DNA from: Desulfovibrio sp. Marseille-P6017
GTDB taxonomy: Bacteria; Bacillota_A; Clostridia; Peptostreptococcales; Peptostreptococcaceae
Assembly (NCBI GenBank): GCA_900604495.1
Contig: UWOR01000026.1
Coordinates: forward strand, 1 to 8,936
DNA: 8,936 nucleotides
Reading direction: 5' to 3'
This document shows positions 1-5,745 of the stretch, in pieces. The stretch's first letter is position 1. Each line of letters opens with the position of its first letter. Both the position numbers and the translations under genes were made by a program. The notes under the pieces were generated by a model that did no database searches, was not told where the DNA came from, and saw nothing but the letters and a program-made list of their open reading frames with translations.

Positions 1-71
<71 letters not shown>

Positions 72-126
72 GTTGTCCATCGCTCAGCTAATCATTATCT
101 GAATATCTGGCTTGGTTGTTTGTGTT

Positions 127-146
127 TAATTCTTAAATAAGAATTA
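127..146 (-). repeat. rRNA leader hairpin (TAATTCTTA / TAAGAATTA)
   Basis: This is a perfect 9-bp inverted repeat, 127-135 against 138-146, separated by two bases. In RNA it would fold with an opened loop. It lies in the pre-16S leader between boxA (173-185) and the mature 16S 5' end. No T-run follows it, so it does not look like a terminator. It may serve leader folding, antitermination or processing; that role is inferred from position only. Confidence 0.55.
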
Positions 147-172
147 GTTATATAAATTAACCTACTGTTTAA

Positions 173-185
173 TTTTCAAAGTTCA
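173..185 (-). promoter_or_regulatory. rRNA leader boxA antitermination element
   Basis: The minus strand reads TGAACTTTGAAAA, closely matching the TGTTCTTTGAAAACT boxA of Bacillus rRNA leaders. It lies downstream of promoter P2 and about 100 nt before the 16S 5' end. By family knowledge boxA RNA binds NusB-NusE (S10) and makes rRNA transcription resistant to premature termination. It is assigned by sequence match and position. Confidence 0.75.
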
Positions 186-201
186 TTGTTTCGACTTACT
201 T

Positions 202-230
202 ATCTTACCAAGTTTTCATTTCTTAGTCAA
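202..230 (-). promoter_or_regulatory. rRNA promoter P2 (sigma-A type)
   Basis: On the minus strand a -35 TTGACT (225-230) and a -10 TAAGAT (202-207) are separated by exactly 17 nt. A start about 7 nt past the -10 would fall on G near 195, a base often used as the initiating nucleotide at growth-regulated rRNA promoters of Firmicutes. It lies just upstream of boxA and drives the 16S gene leaving the left edge. Confidence 0.85.
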
Positions 231-283
231 GACTTTTTTATTTTTTTCTTAAGTCGTTTGCCCTTTTCTTAAGGACAAGTAAT

Positions 284-312
284 ACTATACCACCTTATTT
301 TTATATCGTCAA
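284..312 (-). promoter_or_regulatory. rRNA promoter P1 (sigma-A type)
   Basis: On the minus strand a -35 TTGACG (307-312) and a -10 TATAGT (284-289) are separated by 17 nt. It sits 82 bp upstream of P2, the tandem arrangement typical of Firmicute rRNA operons. Immediately upstream (about 313-350) are runs of A on the minus strand that resemble an UP element contacting the RNA polymerase alpha subunits. Confidence 0.85.
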
Positions 313-440
313 CACTTTTTTTAACTTTTTTTATTTATTTTATAATTATCATTTATTTTATACTATTTCTACATTTTTATTCGCTATTATATATAAATAT
401 TAAACTTCTTATATATATTGTATATATTGAATTTACTCTA
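313..440 (-). promoter_or_regulatory. AT-rich tract upstream of rRNA P1, possible UP element
   Basis: This stretch is almost pure A/T and contains no gene. Next to the P1 -35, two 7-base A-tracts are spaced about one helical turn apart on the minus strand, as expected for UP elements and intrinsic curvature. Further out there are only alternating TA runs. Several weak -10 look-alikes occur, but none has a convincing -35. Confidence 0.5.
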
Positions 441-487
441 TCCTTAGTCACTTTATTTATATATAGCATAATTTATGTAACTAAGGA
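441..487. repeat. Inverted repeat downstream of the glutaredoxin-like gene
   Basis: TCCTTAGT (441-448) and ACTAAGGA (480-487) are perfect 8-base inverted arms. Two more pairs follow after one mismatch, enclosing an AT-rich centre of about 25 nt. It starts 30 nt after the stop codon at 517. There is no adjacent T-run on the minus strand, so it is at best a weak terminator or 3' stabilising stem. A protein-binding site upstream of the rRNA promoters is an alternative. Confidence 0.4.
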
Positions 488-516
488 CATTGACTTTAAA
501 TTTAAGTATATACAAA

Positions 517-747
517 TTAATCTTCTAGCAACGCATCAATTCGATTTTTATCAAATCCAAGTACATGTTCTCCATTAATAAGTATTACTGGAACAGACAT
601 ATAGCCCATACTGATTAACTCTCTTTTAGCTGATAAATCTTTTGAAATATTATATTCTATATAATTTTCACCGATTTCTTCAAAATATTCCTTTGCTTTT
701 ATACAATTAATACATGTATCACTTGAATATATCTCTATCTTATTCAT
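517..747 (-). CDS. Glutaredoxin / NrdH-like thiol-disulfide protein
   Basis: This 76-residue protein is a single thioredoxin-fold domain of glutaredoxin size. It begins with a beta strand (IEIYSS), then the redox motif CINC at residues 12-15. The conserved cis-proline segment SVPVI (P53) and a GFD turn near residue 64, usual before the last helix, follow. Family members exchange disulfides with glutathione, ribonucleotide reductase or other thiol partners in the cytoplasm. CINC is neither the CPYC of classical glutaredoxins nor the CVQC typical of NrdH, so the partner cannot be named. AGGAGG (753-758) sits 5 nt before the ATG, a clear start. The gene diverges from the glycosyltransferase at 926. 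A -10 TATAAT at 777-782 is upstream but its -35 is poor. No ribonucleotide reductase gene is nearby. The fold call is firm; the substrate is unknown. Confidence 0.85.
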   Translation of the reverse strand: MNKIEIYSSDTCINCIKAKEYFEEIGENYIEYNISKDLSAKRELISMGYMSVPVILINGEHVLGFDKNRIDALLED

Positions 748-776
748 TTATTCCTCCTATATTTTTGATAACTTTC

Positions 777-805
777 ATTATACTTGTTTTTTTTTATATA
801 TTGTA
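777..805 (-). promoter_or_regulatory. Possible promoter of the glutaredoxin-like gene
   Basis: On the minus strand a perfect -10 TATAAT (777-782) lies 30 nt upstream of the start codon. The hexamer 17 nt upstream is TACAAT (800-805), a poor -35. The assignment rests on the -10 and on its place in the divergent intergenic region. Confidence 0.45.
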
Positions 806-848
806 TTAGATTATTATTAACTCAATCTTAATAATTTAATAAATATTT

Positions 849-878
849 TTGATAAAATATAATTATAATACATAAAAT
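849..878 (+). promoter_or_regulatory. Possible promoter of the glycosyltransferase gene
   Basis: TTGATA (849-854) and TAAAAT (873-878) are separated by 18 nt, 47 nt upstream of the start codon at 926. The region is so AT-rich that other -10 look-alikes occur (for example TATAAT at 894-899, which lacks a -35), so the exact choice is uncertain. Confidence 0.45.
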
Positions 879-925
879 TAGGTTATTATACAATATAATC
901 TTATATCTTTTAGGAGGATTTTAGT

Positions 926-2140
926 ATGAGCAAAAAAGTATTAATAATGTCCGCGTCTACAGGCGGTGGGCATAATAGAGCTGCTCGAGCTATTAAGGAA
1001 GAACTTAGTAATAAAATAATAGATGGTTCTCCAATAGAGTGTGAAATCATAGATAGTTTAAAACTAGTTAATAGTACTATGGATAAAATAATATCTAGAG
1101 GCTATGAAAAATCAGCTATATATACACCTAAAGCTTATGGAAGTGTATATAGATTATCTGAAACAACTTTAGCTTCTAAAAATGAATTTAAAGATAATCC
1201 ACTTACTTCATTTATGGCAAAAAAATTCAGGTCTTTACTTGATAAATCTAAACCTGATTTAATAATAGGTACTCATCCTTTTCCTATGATTGCTCTTAGC
1301 ACTTTAAAGAAAAATGCCAAAGCATATAAAAATCATGAGAACTCTATTTTACACGATGCTCTACATAAATATTATTGTAATTTATATGTTCCACCACTAA
1401 TAACAGTTTTAACAGACTATACAACTCATTCTACATGGATACAAAATGAAATTGATTACTACATTGCAGGACACGAATATGTAAAAGAACTCTTAATATA
1501 TGATGGAGTATCTCCTGAAAAAGTTAAAACATTCGGAATTCCTGTAGAAAAATCTTTCTTATCTAATAGAGATCGTTCTACAGTTTTATCTGAATTTGGT
1601 TTAAATCCAGATAAATTTACAGTATTATTAATGGGCGGTAGTTTTGGAGCTGGAAATATAAAAGAAACATTGGAAGAACTTTTAAATATAGATAGAGATT
1701 TTCAAATTATAGTTATTACAGGTAGAAATGAAAATTTAAAGGAAAAATTAGAAAAAAAGCTAGAAACACATGTTGATATAATGGATAAAAAAATACTTAT
1801 TTTAGGATTCACGGATAAAATGAATGATCTTTTAGCTTCTGTAGATGTTTTAGTAAGTAAACCAGGTGGGCTTACTACTACAGAAGCATTGCTTAAAGAT
1901 TTACCTATGATAATTCCATACTATATTCCAGGTCAAGAAGAAGAAAATTTAGATTTTCTTTCAAATTGTGGTGCAGCTTTAAAGCCCACAAAAAAATTCA
2001 CTTTAACTGTTTTATTAAAAGTGCTTATTGACGATCCAACTAGACTAGAAATATTAAAAAATAATATAAAGTCTATACAAAAGTCTGATTCTGCACAAAA
2101 TATAGCAAACTTAGTGGAAAAAATACTTATAAGTAAATAA
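926..2140 (+). CDS. UgtP / MGDG-synthase-like diacylglycerol glycosyltransferase (GT28 family)
   Basis: This 404-residue protein has the two-domain GT-B layout of the MGDG synthase/UgtP family. The N-terminal domain (about 1-205) starts with SASTGGGHNRAA (residues 9-20), the family's glycine-rich loop, and contains GTHPFP (115-120) and TVLTDYTTH (160-168). The C-terminal domain (about 230-400) has MGGSFG (236-241) and the nucleotide-sugar motif SKPGGLTTTEAL (311-322). Such enzymes transfer glucose or galactose from the UDP-sugar to diacylglycerol on the inner membrane face, giving membrane glycolipids and lipoteichoic acid anchors. There are no membrane helices, as expected for a peripheral enzyme. 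AGGAGG (912-917) lies 8 nt before ATG. Residues about 130-156 look longer than the usual short link there. It is the only plus-strand gene in the window and is monocistronic. The sugar donor and the number of sugars added are not readable from sequence. Confidence 0.88.
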   Translation: MSKKVLIMSASTGGGHNRAARAIKEELSNKIIDGSPIECEIIDSLKLVNSTMDKIISRGYEKSAIYTPKAYGSVYRLSETTLASKNEFKDNPLTSFMAKKFRSLLDKSKPDLIIGTHPFPMIALSTLKKNAKAYKNHENSILHDALHKYYCNLYVPPLITVLTDYTTHSTWIQNEIDYYIAGHEYVKELLIYDGVSPEKVKTFGIPVEKSFLSNRDRSTVLSEFGLNPDKFTVLLMGGSFGAGNIKETLEELLNIDRDFQIIVITGRNENLKEKLEKKLETHVDIMDKKILILGFTDKMNDLLASVDVLVSKPGGLTTTEALLKDLPMIIPYYIPGQEEENLDFLSNCGAALKPTKKFTLTVLLKVLIDDPTRLEILKNNIKSIQKSDSAQNIANLVEKILISK

Positions 2141-2150
2141 AGTAAAATAA

Positions 2151-2187
2151 AAAGGATACTTTTTTAATTAAAGTATCCCTTTTTTTA
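2151..2187. terminator. Bidirectional intrinsic terminator between convergent genes
   Basis: A perfect 9-bp stem, GGATACTTT (2154-2162) against AAAGTATCC (2170-2178), has a 7-nt loop. On the plus strand an 8-T run follows (2180-2187). On the minus strand the stem is followed by TTTTTATTTTA. It therefore can stop the plus-strand glycosyltransferase (ends 2140) and the minus-strand 73-aa gene (ends 2223). Confidence 0.88.
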
Positions 2188-2222
2188 TTTTAAAATCCAT
2201 ATAAATACATGTCATAATCTTC

Positions 2223-2444
2223 TTATAAAGGCTCATAGAAATCTTCTTCATAGTCATATTGATAGTTTTTATAATTATTCCTAAATACGCTGTCTTTATT
2301 TTTAGCTTGCTTTTTTTTCTTTTTACTAATTAACAAGCTTAAATCGTCATCATAGTTATACTTAGATTCTTCTCTGGTTTTTAGGTTTCTTGTTCTTTTT
2401 TCCTTCATAGCCTCATGTTCTTCTAAGTTCATAGTTGATTTCAT
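2223..2444 (-). CDS. Small charged protein of unknown function
   Basis: I do not recognise this 73-residue protein. It is very hydrophilic, with no signal peptide or membrane segment. Residues 7-37 alternate acidic and basic groups, residues 41-50 form a lysine block (KKKKKQAKNK), and the tail from about 56 is rich in Tyr, Asp and Glu (QYDYEEDFYEP). It looks largely disordered, with opposite charge at its two ends. It is supported as a gene by an AGAGG ribosome binding site (2451-2455) 6 nt before ATG, its own good promoter (2486-2514), and a terminator just past its stop. An alternative start is Met5. It follows recR, where Bacillus has yaaL, but I see no clear resemblance to YaaL. It is separated from recR by a strong terminator, so it is not part of that operon. 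Confidence 0.7.
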   Translation of the reverse strand: MKSTMNLEEHEAMKEKRTRNLKTREESKYNYDDDLSLLISKKKKKQAKNKDSVFRNNYKNYQYDYEEDFYEPL

Positions 2445-2485
2445 GTAACACCTCTAATTTAAAAATTTAGATAAACTTAAATCAA

Positions 2486-2514
2486 ATTATACATTAGTAA
2501 TATGCTTCATTCAA
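2486..2514 (-). promoter_or_regulatory. Sigma-A-type promoter of the 73-aa gene
   Basis: On the minus strand a -35 TTGAAT (2509-2514) and a perfect -10 TATAAT (2486-2491) are separated by 17 nt. It lies about 40 nt upstream of the start codon at 2444 and after the recR terminator, making the small gene an independent transcription unit. Confidence 0.75.
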
Positions 2515-2560
2515 TAATTCCTATTTAAATTTTTTTAGCAATTTCTAAAAAAAAATGACA

Positions 2561-2589
2561 AAAAAATCGAGGTTTTTCCCCGATTTTTT
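2561..2589 (-). terminator. Intrinsic terminator of dnaX-ybaB-recR, overlapping the recR stop
   Basis: On the minus transcript a 12-pair stem (2578-2589 with 2561-2572) has a 5-nt loop. Its core is ATCGGGG pairing with CCTCGAT with one G-U, flanked by A/U pairs, and the A/U arm supplies the U-run. The stem begins inside the recR stop codon (2588-2590). On the plus strand the wobble position becomes an A-C mismatch, so it favours the minus direction. Confidence 0.88.
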
Positions 2590-3187
2590 ATATTTCTCTT
2601 CTTCCTTCTAGAGCTTTACTTATAGTAACTTCATCTGCATACTCTAGGTCTCCTCCAACAGGTAATCCATGTGCTATTCTAGTCACCTTTATACCCATAG
2701 GCTTAACTAATCTCGCTATATACATAGCTGTAGCTTCTCCTTCTATTGTAGGGTTTGTTGCCATTATTAACTCTTTAACATCCTCACTACCTAATCTTAC
2801 TATAAGCTCTTTTATTTTTATCATATCAGGTCCTATACCATCCATAGGAGATATTACTCCATTCAATACATGGTATTTTCCCTTAAATTCTCTTGTTCTT
2901 TCCATAGCAGCTACATCTCTAGGATCTTCTACTACACAAATTACGCTAGAATCTCTATTTTTATTAGAACACATACTACAAGGATCTGTATCTGTTATAT
3001 TACAGCAGATTGAGCAGTATTTTATTTCTCTTTTAGCTTCTATTATAGCCTTAGATAAACTTTCCACATCATTTGTTTTCATATTTATAACATGAAATGC
3101 CAATCTTTGGGCTGTTTTTCTTCCTATTCCAGGAAGTTTTGAAAACTCTTCTATTAGCCTAGATATAGGCCCTGTATATACTTGCAT
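2588..3187 (-). CDS. recR: Recombination mediator protein RecR
   Basis: RecR acts with RecO (and RecF) to load RecA on SSB-coated single-stranded DNA during gap and break repair. With the start used here it is 199 residues, the normal family length. In order it shows a helix-hairpin-helix with [14 protein letters not shown] (18-31), a four-cysteine zinc motif (C58, C61, C70, C73), a Toprim domain starting at [13 protein letters not shown] (85-97, with E87 and D88), and the conserved C-terminal [12 protein letters not shown] (174-185). The open frame extends to GTG at 3194-3196, but that codon is part of the AGGTG ribosome binding site, so ATG at 3185-3187 is the better start. The ybaB stop lies 12 nt upstream and the ribosome binding site nearly touches it, suggesting translational coupling. 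It is the last gene of the dnaX-ybaB-recR operon. Confidence 0.97.
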   Translation of the reverse strand: MQVYTGPISRLIEEFSKLPGIGRKTAQRLAFHVINMKTNDVESLSKAIIEAKREIKYCSICCNITDTDPCSMCSNKNRDSSVICVVEDPRDVAAMERTREFKGKYHVLNGVISPMDGIGPDMIKIKELIVRLGSEDVKELIMATNPTIEGEATAMYIARLVKPMGIKVTRIAHGLPVGGDLEYADEVTISKALEGRREI

Positions 3188-3193
3188 CAATAT

Positions 3194-3198
3194 CACCT
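3194..3198 (-). promoter_or_regulatory. Ribosome binding site deciding the recR start
   Basis: AGGTG on the minus strand lies 6 nt before ATG 3187 and directly after the ybaB stop codon (3200-3202). It includes the in-frame GTG that would otherwise be taken as the start of a 202-residue protein, so that GTG is very unlikely to initiate. Confidence 0.7.
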
Positions 3199-3199
3199 A

Positions 3200-3565
<366 letters not shown>

Positions 3566-3575
3566 TTATTTTTAT

Positions 3576-3584
3576 ATTATATCA
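3576..3584 (-). promoter_or_regulatory. Possible internal extended -10 promoter for ybaB-recR
   Basis: The minus strand reads TGATATAAT: a perfect -10 TATAAT (3576-3581) preceded by the TGn extension. It lies in the 66-nt gap between dnaX and ybaB. No matching -35 is visible, which extended -10 promoters do not strictly need. The same 9-mer occurs upstream of dnaX (5288-5296). Confidence 0.45.
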
Positions 3585-3607
3585 TAAATAAATATTTATT
3601 ATTTGAT

Positions 3608-5230
3608 CTAATTTTCCTCTATATGATCCTTTACTTCTAACACTTCTGGGCTAACTATATTTTTTAAAATTTCTTCACCCTTATCTTGAGACGTTTCTTT
3701 TATAGCTAATTCTACATCTTTTACTTCAGACTTTAAGAATATTTTCACAATAAAACTTCTATTAATTATTTCTCTTATCTTATTTTGTATATATTCTATT
3801 GTATCTGGTGAACTTAACCTAGTTTTAGCAAATCCATAATTATCATCAAATATTAAATATAATTGACTATTGTATACATTGAAATCTCTTACATCACCTA
3901 AAAGTGCGTATACAGGCATGTTTTTGTCTGCCCTTATACTTTTTAATATATTCTTCCAAGATTGTTCTATTAATTTAACATCCTCACTCTTTACTTGTTC
4001 ATACTCTATTGCTTCATCCTTATTAGCAGAATCATCAACAATTTGATTATTATTCTCTTTTATTGTGGTAACCGTTATATTACCACTTTCAATTGTTTTT
4101 TCTAAGTTTTCTATTCTTTTAATTAATGCTTCTTTACTATTCTCAAACATAGGCTGAGCTATCTTCATCATAGTTACTTCTGCTACAACTCTAGGATTAG
4201 ATGCTGTTTTTATATTATCTTGAGTAGTTGATAGTATATTTAATATCCTTATTAAATCATTATTGTTTACAGTATTAGCCTGTTTTTTTAATTGTTCAAT
4301 AATTTCTTCTGGCAAAGAAATTATTTCATCTAAATCATTTGATACTTTACAGATCATTAAATTTCTAAAATGATCTATTAAATCATTAATTAAGTTTCTT
4401 ATGTCTTTACCCCATATTATAAATTCATTTAAAACTTTAAGTGATTCTTTTGTATTCTGATCTATTATGTACTGTGCTAAATCAAATAATTGTTCTATAT
4501 TAACAGTTCCTAATAATTCTACTACATCCTTATATTCAATTTTTTCATTTCCAAATGAAATACATTGATCTAATATACTAAGAGCATCTCTAAGGGCTCC
4601 TTGTGAATTTCTAGCAATTAAATTAAGTGCTTTTTCTTCAACTTCTATATTTTCTTCTATACATATTTTTTTCATTCTTGATGTAATATCTTTTACTGTA
4701 ACTCTCTTAAAATCAAATCTTTGACATCTAGATAATATAGTAGCCGGTATCTTATGTGGTTCTGTAGTTGCTAATATAAATATTACATATGAAGGTGGTT
4801 CTTCTAGTGTCTTTAATAAAGCATTAAAAGCTCCTTGGGACAACATATGCACCTCATCTATTATATATACCTTATACTTACTTTTAGTAGGAGAATACTT
4901 AACGCTCTCCCTAAGTTCTCTTATATCATCAACACTATTGTTAGATGCTGCATCTATCTCTACAACATCCATAATGTTATCACTTAATATATCTTTGCAT
5001 ACTTCACACTCATTACATGGTTCTTGATCTACACCATTTAAACAGTTTACTGCTCTTGCAAATATTTTTGCTGTAGATGTTTTTCCTGTACCTCTAGTTC
5101 CAGAAAATAAGTATGCATGACCTATATTATTATTTTCTATTTGATTTCTTAAGGTCCTAGTAATATGTTCTTGACCAACTACATCTTCAAACTTCTGCGG
5201 TCGATAAACTCTATACAATGCTTTATGCAT
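3608..5230 (-). CDS. dnaX: DNA polymerase III subunit gamma/tau (clamp loader)
   Basis: DnaX is the motor subunit of the clamp loader that places the beta sliding clamp on primed DNA and ties polymerases into the replisome. The 540-residue protein starts with the family signature ALYRVYRPQKFEDVVGQEH (4-22). It has Walker A GTRGTGKT (44-51), a zinc module (C63, C72, C75, C78), Walker B IIDEVHML (123-130), the SRC arginine-finger motif (167-169), and the domain III helical region to about 355. A variable linker (about 370-415) and a tau-like C-terminal domain follow. The length fits the Bacillus-type protein. AAGGAG (5239-5244) lies 8 nt before ATG. It heads the dnaX-ybaB-recR operon, 83 nt after the SRP RNA terminator. 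A seven-A run at codons 314-316 (4283-4289) could allow slippage but sits too early to yield a normal gamma form. Confidence 0.98.
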   Translation of the reverse strand: MHKALYRVYRPQKFEDVVGQEHITRTLRNQIENNNIGHAYLFSGTRGTGKTSTAKIFARAVNCLNGVDQEPCNECEVCKDILSDNIMDVVEIDAASNNSVDDIRELRESVKYSPTKSKYKVYIIDEVHMLSQGAFNALLKTLEEPPSYVIFILATTEPHKIPATILSRCQRFDFKRVTVKDITSRMKKICIEENIEVEEKALNLIARNSQGALRDALSILDQCISFGNEKIEYKDVVELLGTVNIEQLFDLAQYIIDQNTKESLKVLNEFIIWGKDIRNLINDLIDHFRNLMICKVSNDLDEIISLPEEIIEQLKKQANTVNNNDLIRILNILSTTQDNIKTASNPRVVAEVTMMKIAQPMFENSKEALIKRIENLEKTIESGNITVTTIKENNNQIVDDSANKDEAIEYEQVKSEDVKLIEQSWKNILKSIRADKNMPVYALLGDVRDFNVYNSQLYLIFDDNYGFAKTRLSSPDTIEYIQNKIREIINRSFIVKIFLKSEVKDVELAIKETSQDKGEEILKNIVSPEVLEVKDHIEEN

Positions 5231-5287
5231 CTTTCTCTCTCCTTAATATAAAATCATTCATTTATAATTTTTCCATCATATTCAATT

Positions 5288-5296
5288 ATTATATCA
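5288..5296 (-). promoter_or_regulatory. Possible extended -10 promoter of dnaX
   Basis: TGATATAAT on the minus strand gives a -10 TATAAT (5288-5293) with the TGn extension. It sits just after the SRP RNA terminator and 58 nt before the dnaX start. The -35 position falls in the terminator's T-run and is not consensus. It is the best candidate in this gap. Confidence 0.5.
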
Positions 5297-5302
5297 TTTT
5301 TT

Positions 5303-5333
5303 TAAAATAAAAAAATCCCTGTTAAAGGGATTT
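5303..5333 (-). terminator. Intrinsic terminator of the SRP RNA gene
   Basis: On the minus strand AAATCCCT (5326-5333) pairs perfectly with AGGGATTT (5313-5320) across a 5-nt loop. The run TTTTTTTATTTT follows. It lies about 20 nt past the SRP RNA 3' end and separates the tadA/tRNA-Ser/SRP unit from dnaX. Confidence 0.9.
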
Positions 5334-5351
5334 ACTTTTATATATTATTAA

Positions 5352-5624
5352 ATGCTGTACACCAGCTATTGACTTAAACTCACAGACGTTACCTAAACAG
5401 TTAGCTCGGCTTAGGCTCCCCCACGGCACACGAAAGTGATCACTTACCGCTGCTTCATTCCTGATCTGACGGAGTTCATGAGCTCTCGTTGCGTAGGACC
5501 TAAGTGTCAACACCACTTATTTAGGGCTGCTCTACAAATTTTAAGCCTCTAGCTGGAATTCAACCCTGCTATAGCGGATTGCAGGTTACAGGGCACCGCT
5601 ACCTCCCCATCTAGTACAGCAAAA
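5352..5624 (-). ncRNA. ffs: Signal recognition particle RNA, large (Bacillus type, with Alu domain)
   Basis: The minus strand matches the roughly 270-nt SRP RNA of Firmicutes through most of its length. The Alu-domain 5' part contains GGGGAGGTAGCGGTGCCCTG and CCTGCAATCCGCT. A middle segment has AAGTGGTGTTGAC, the apical domain IV has GTCAGATCAGGAATGAAGC, and the 3' part has GCCGAGCTAACTG. The ends pair as TGCTGTAC (5614-5621) with GTACAGCA (5353-5360), closing the long rod. In domain IV the GGAA tetraloop is kept, while its closing pair is A-U rather than the usual C-G. This RNA binds Ffh and targets nascent membrane proteins to the translocon. No promoter of its own is visible in the 24-nt gap after tRNA-Ser. 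Ends are estimated from the terminal helix. Confidence 0.95.
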
Positions 5625-5648
5625 TTACAACCATATTCATTAACTTCT

Positions 5649-5742
5649 TGGCGGAGAGAGTGGGATTCGAACCCACGATACGCTTTTAACACGTATACTC
5701 ACTTTCCAGGCGAGCGCCTTCGACCGACTCGACCATCTCTCC
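5649..5742 (-). tRNA. tRNA-Ser, anticodon GGA
   Basis: This is a complete 94-nt class II tRNA with the long variable arm of serine tRNAs. The acceptor arm pairs GGAGAGA with TCTCTCC, then discriminator G and an encoded CCA (5649-5651). The anticodon stem CTCGC/GTGAG encloses the loop CTGGAAA, giving anticodon GGA, which reads UCC and UCU. The T arm has GGTTCGAATCC. It starts 3 nt after the tadA stop codon and ends about 25 nt before the SRP RNA. Its anticodon and 3' end match the serS T-box at 7763-8003. Confidence 0.97.
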
Positions 5743-5745
5743 ATA

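Noticed and set aside
313..440. A third rRNA promoter upstream of P1
   Set aside because: Several TATAAT-like hexamers exist in the alternating TA sequence but none has an acceptable -35 at 16-18 nt.
441..487. Intrinsic terminator for the glutaredoxin-like gene
   Set aside because: The stem has a very large AT-rich loop and no T-run on the minus strand.
2223..2444. Naming the 73-aa protein YaaL because it follows recR
   Set aside because: Position fits, but the sequence does not resemble the short YaaL family as I know it, and a strong terminator plus a separate promoter break the usual operon link.
5322..5516. 64-aa minus-strand open frame
   Set aside because: It lies wholly within the SRP RNA gene and its terminator, has no ribosome binding site, and encodes the conserved RNA bases.
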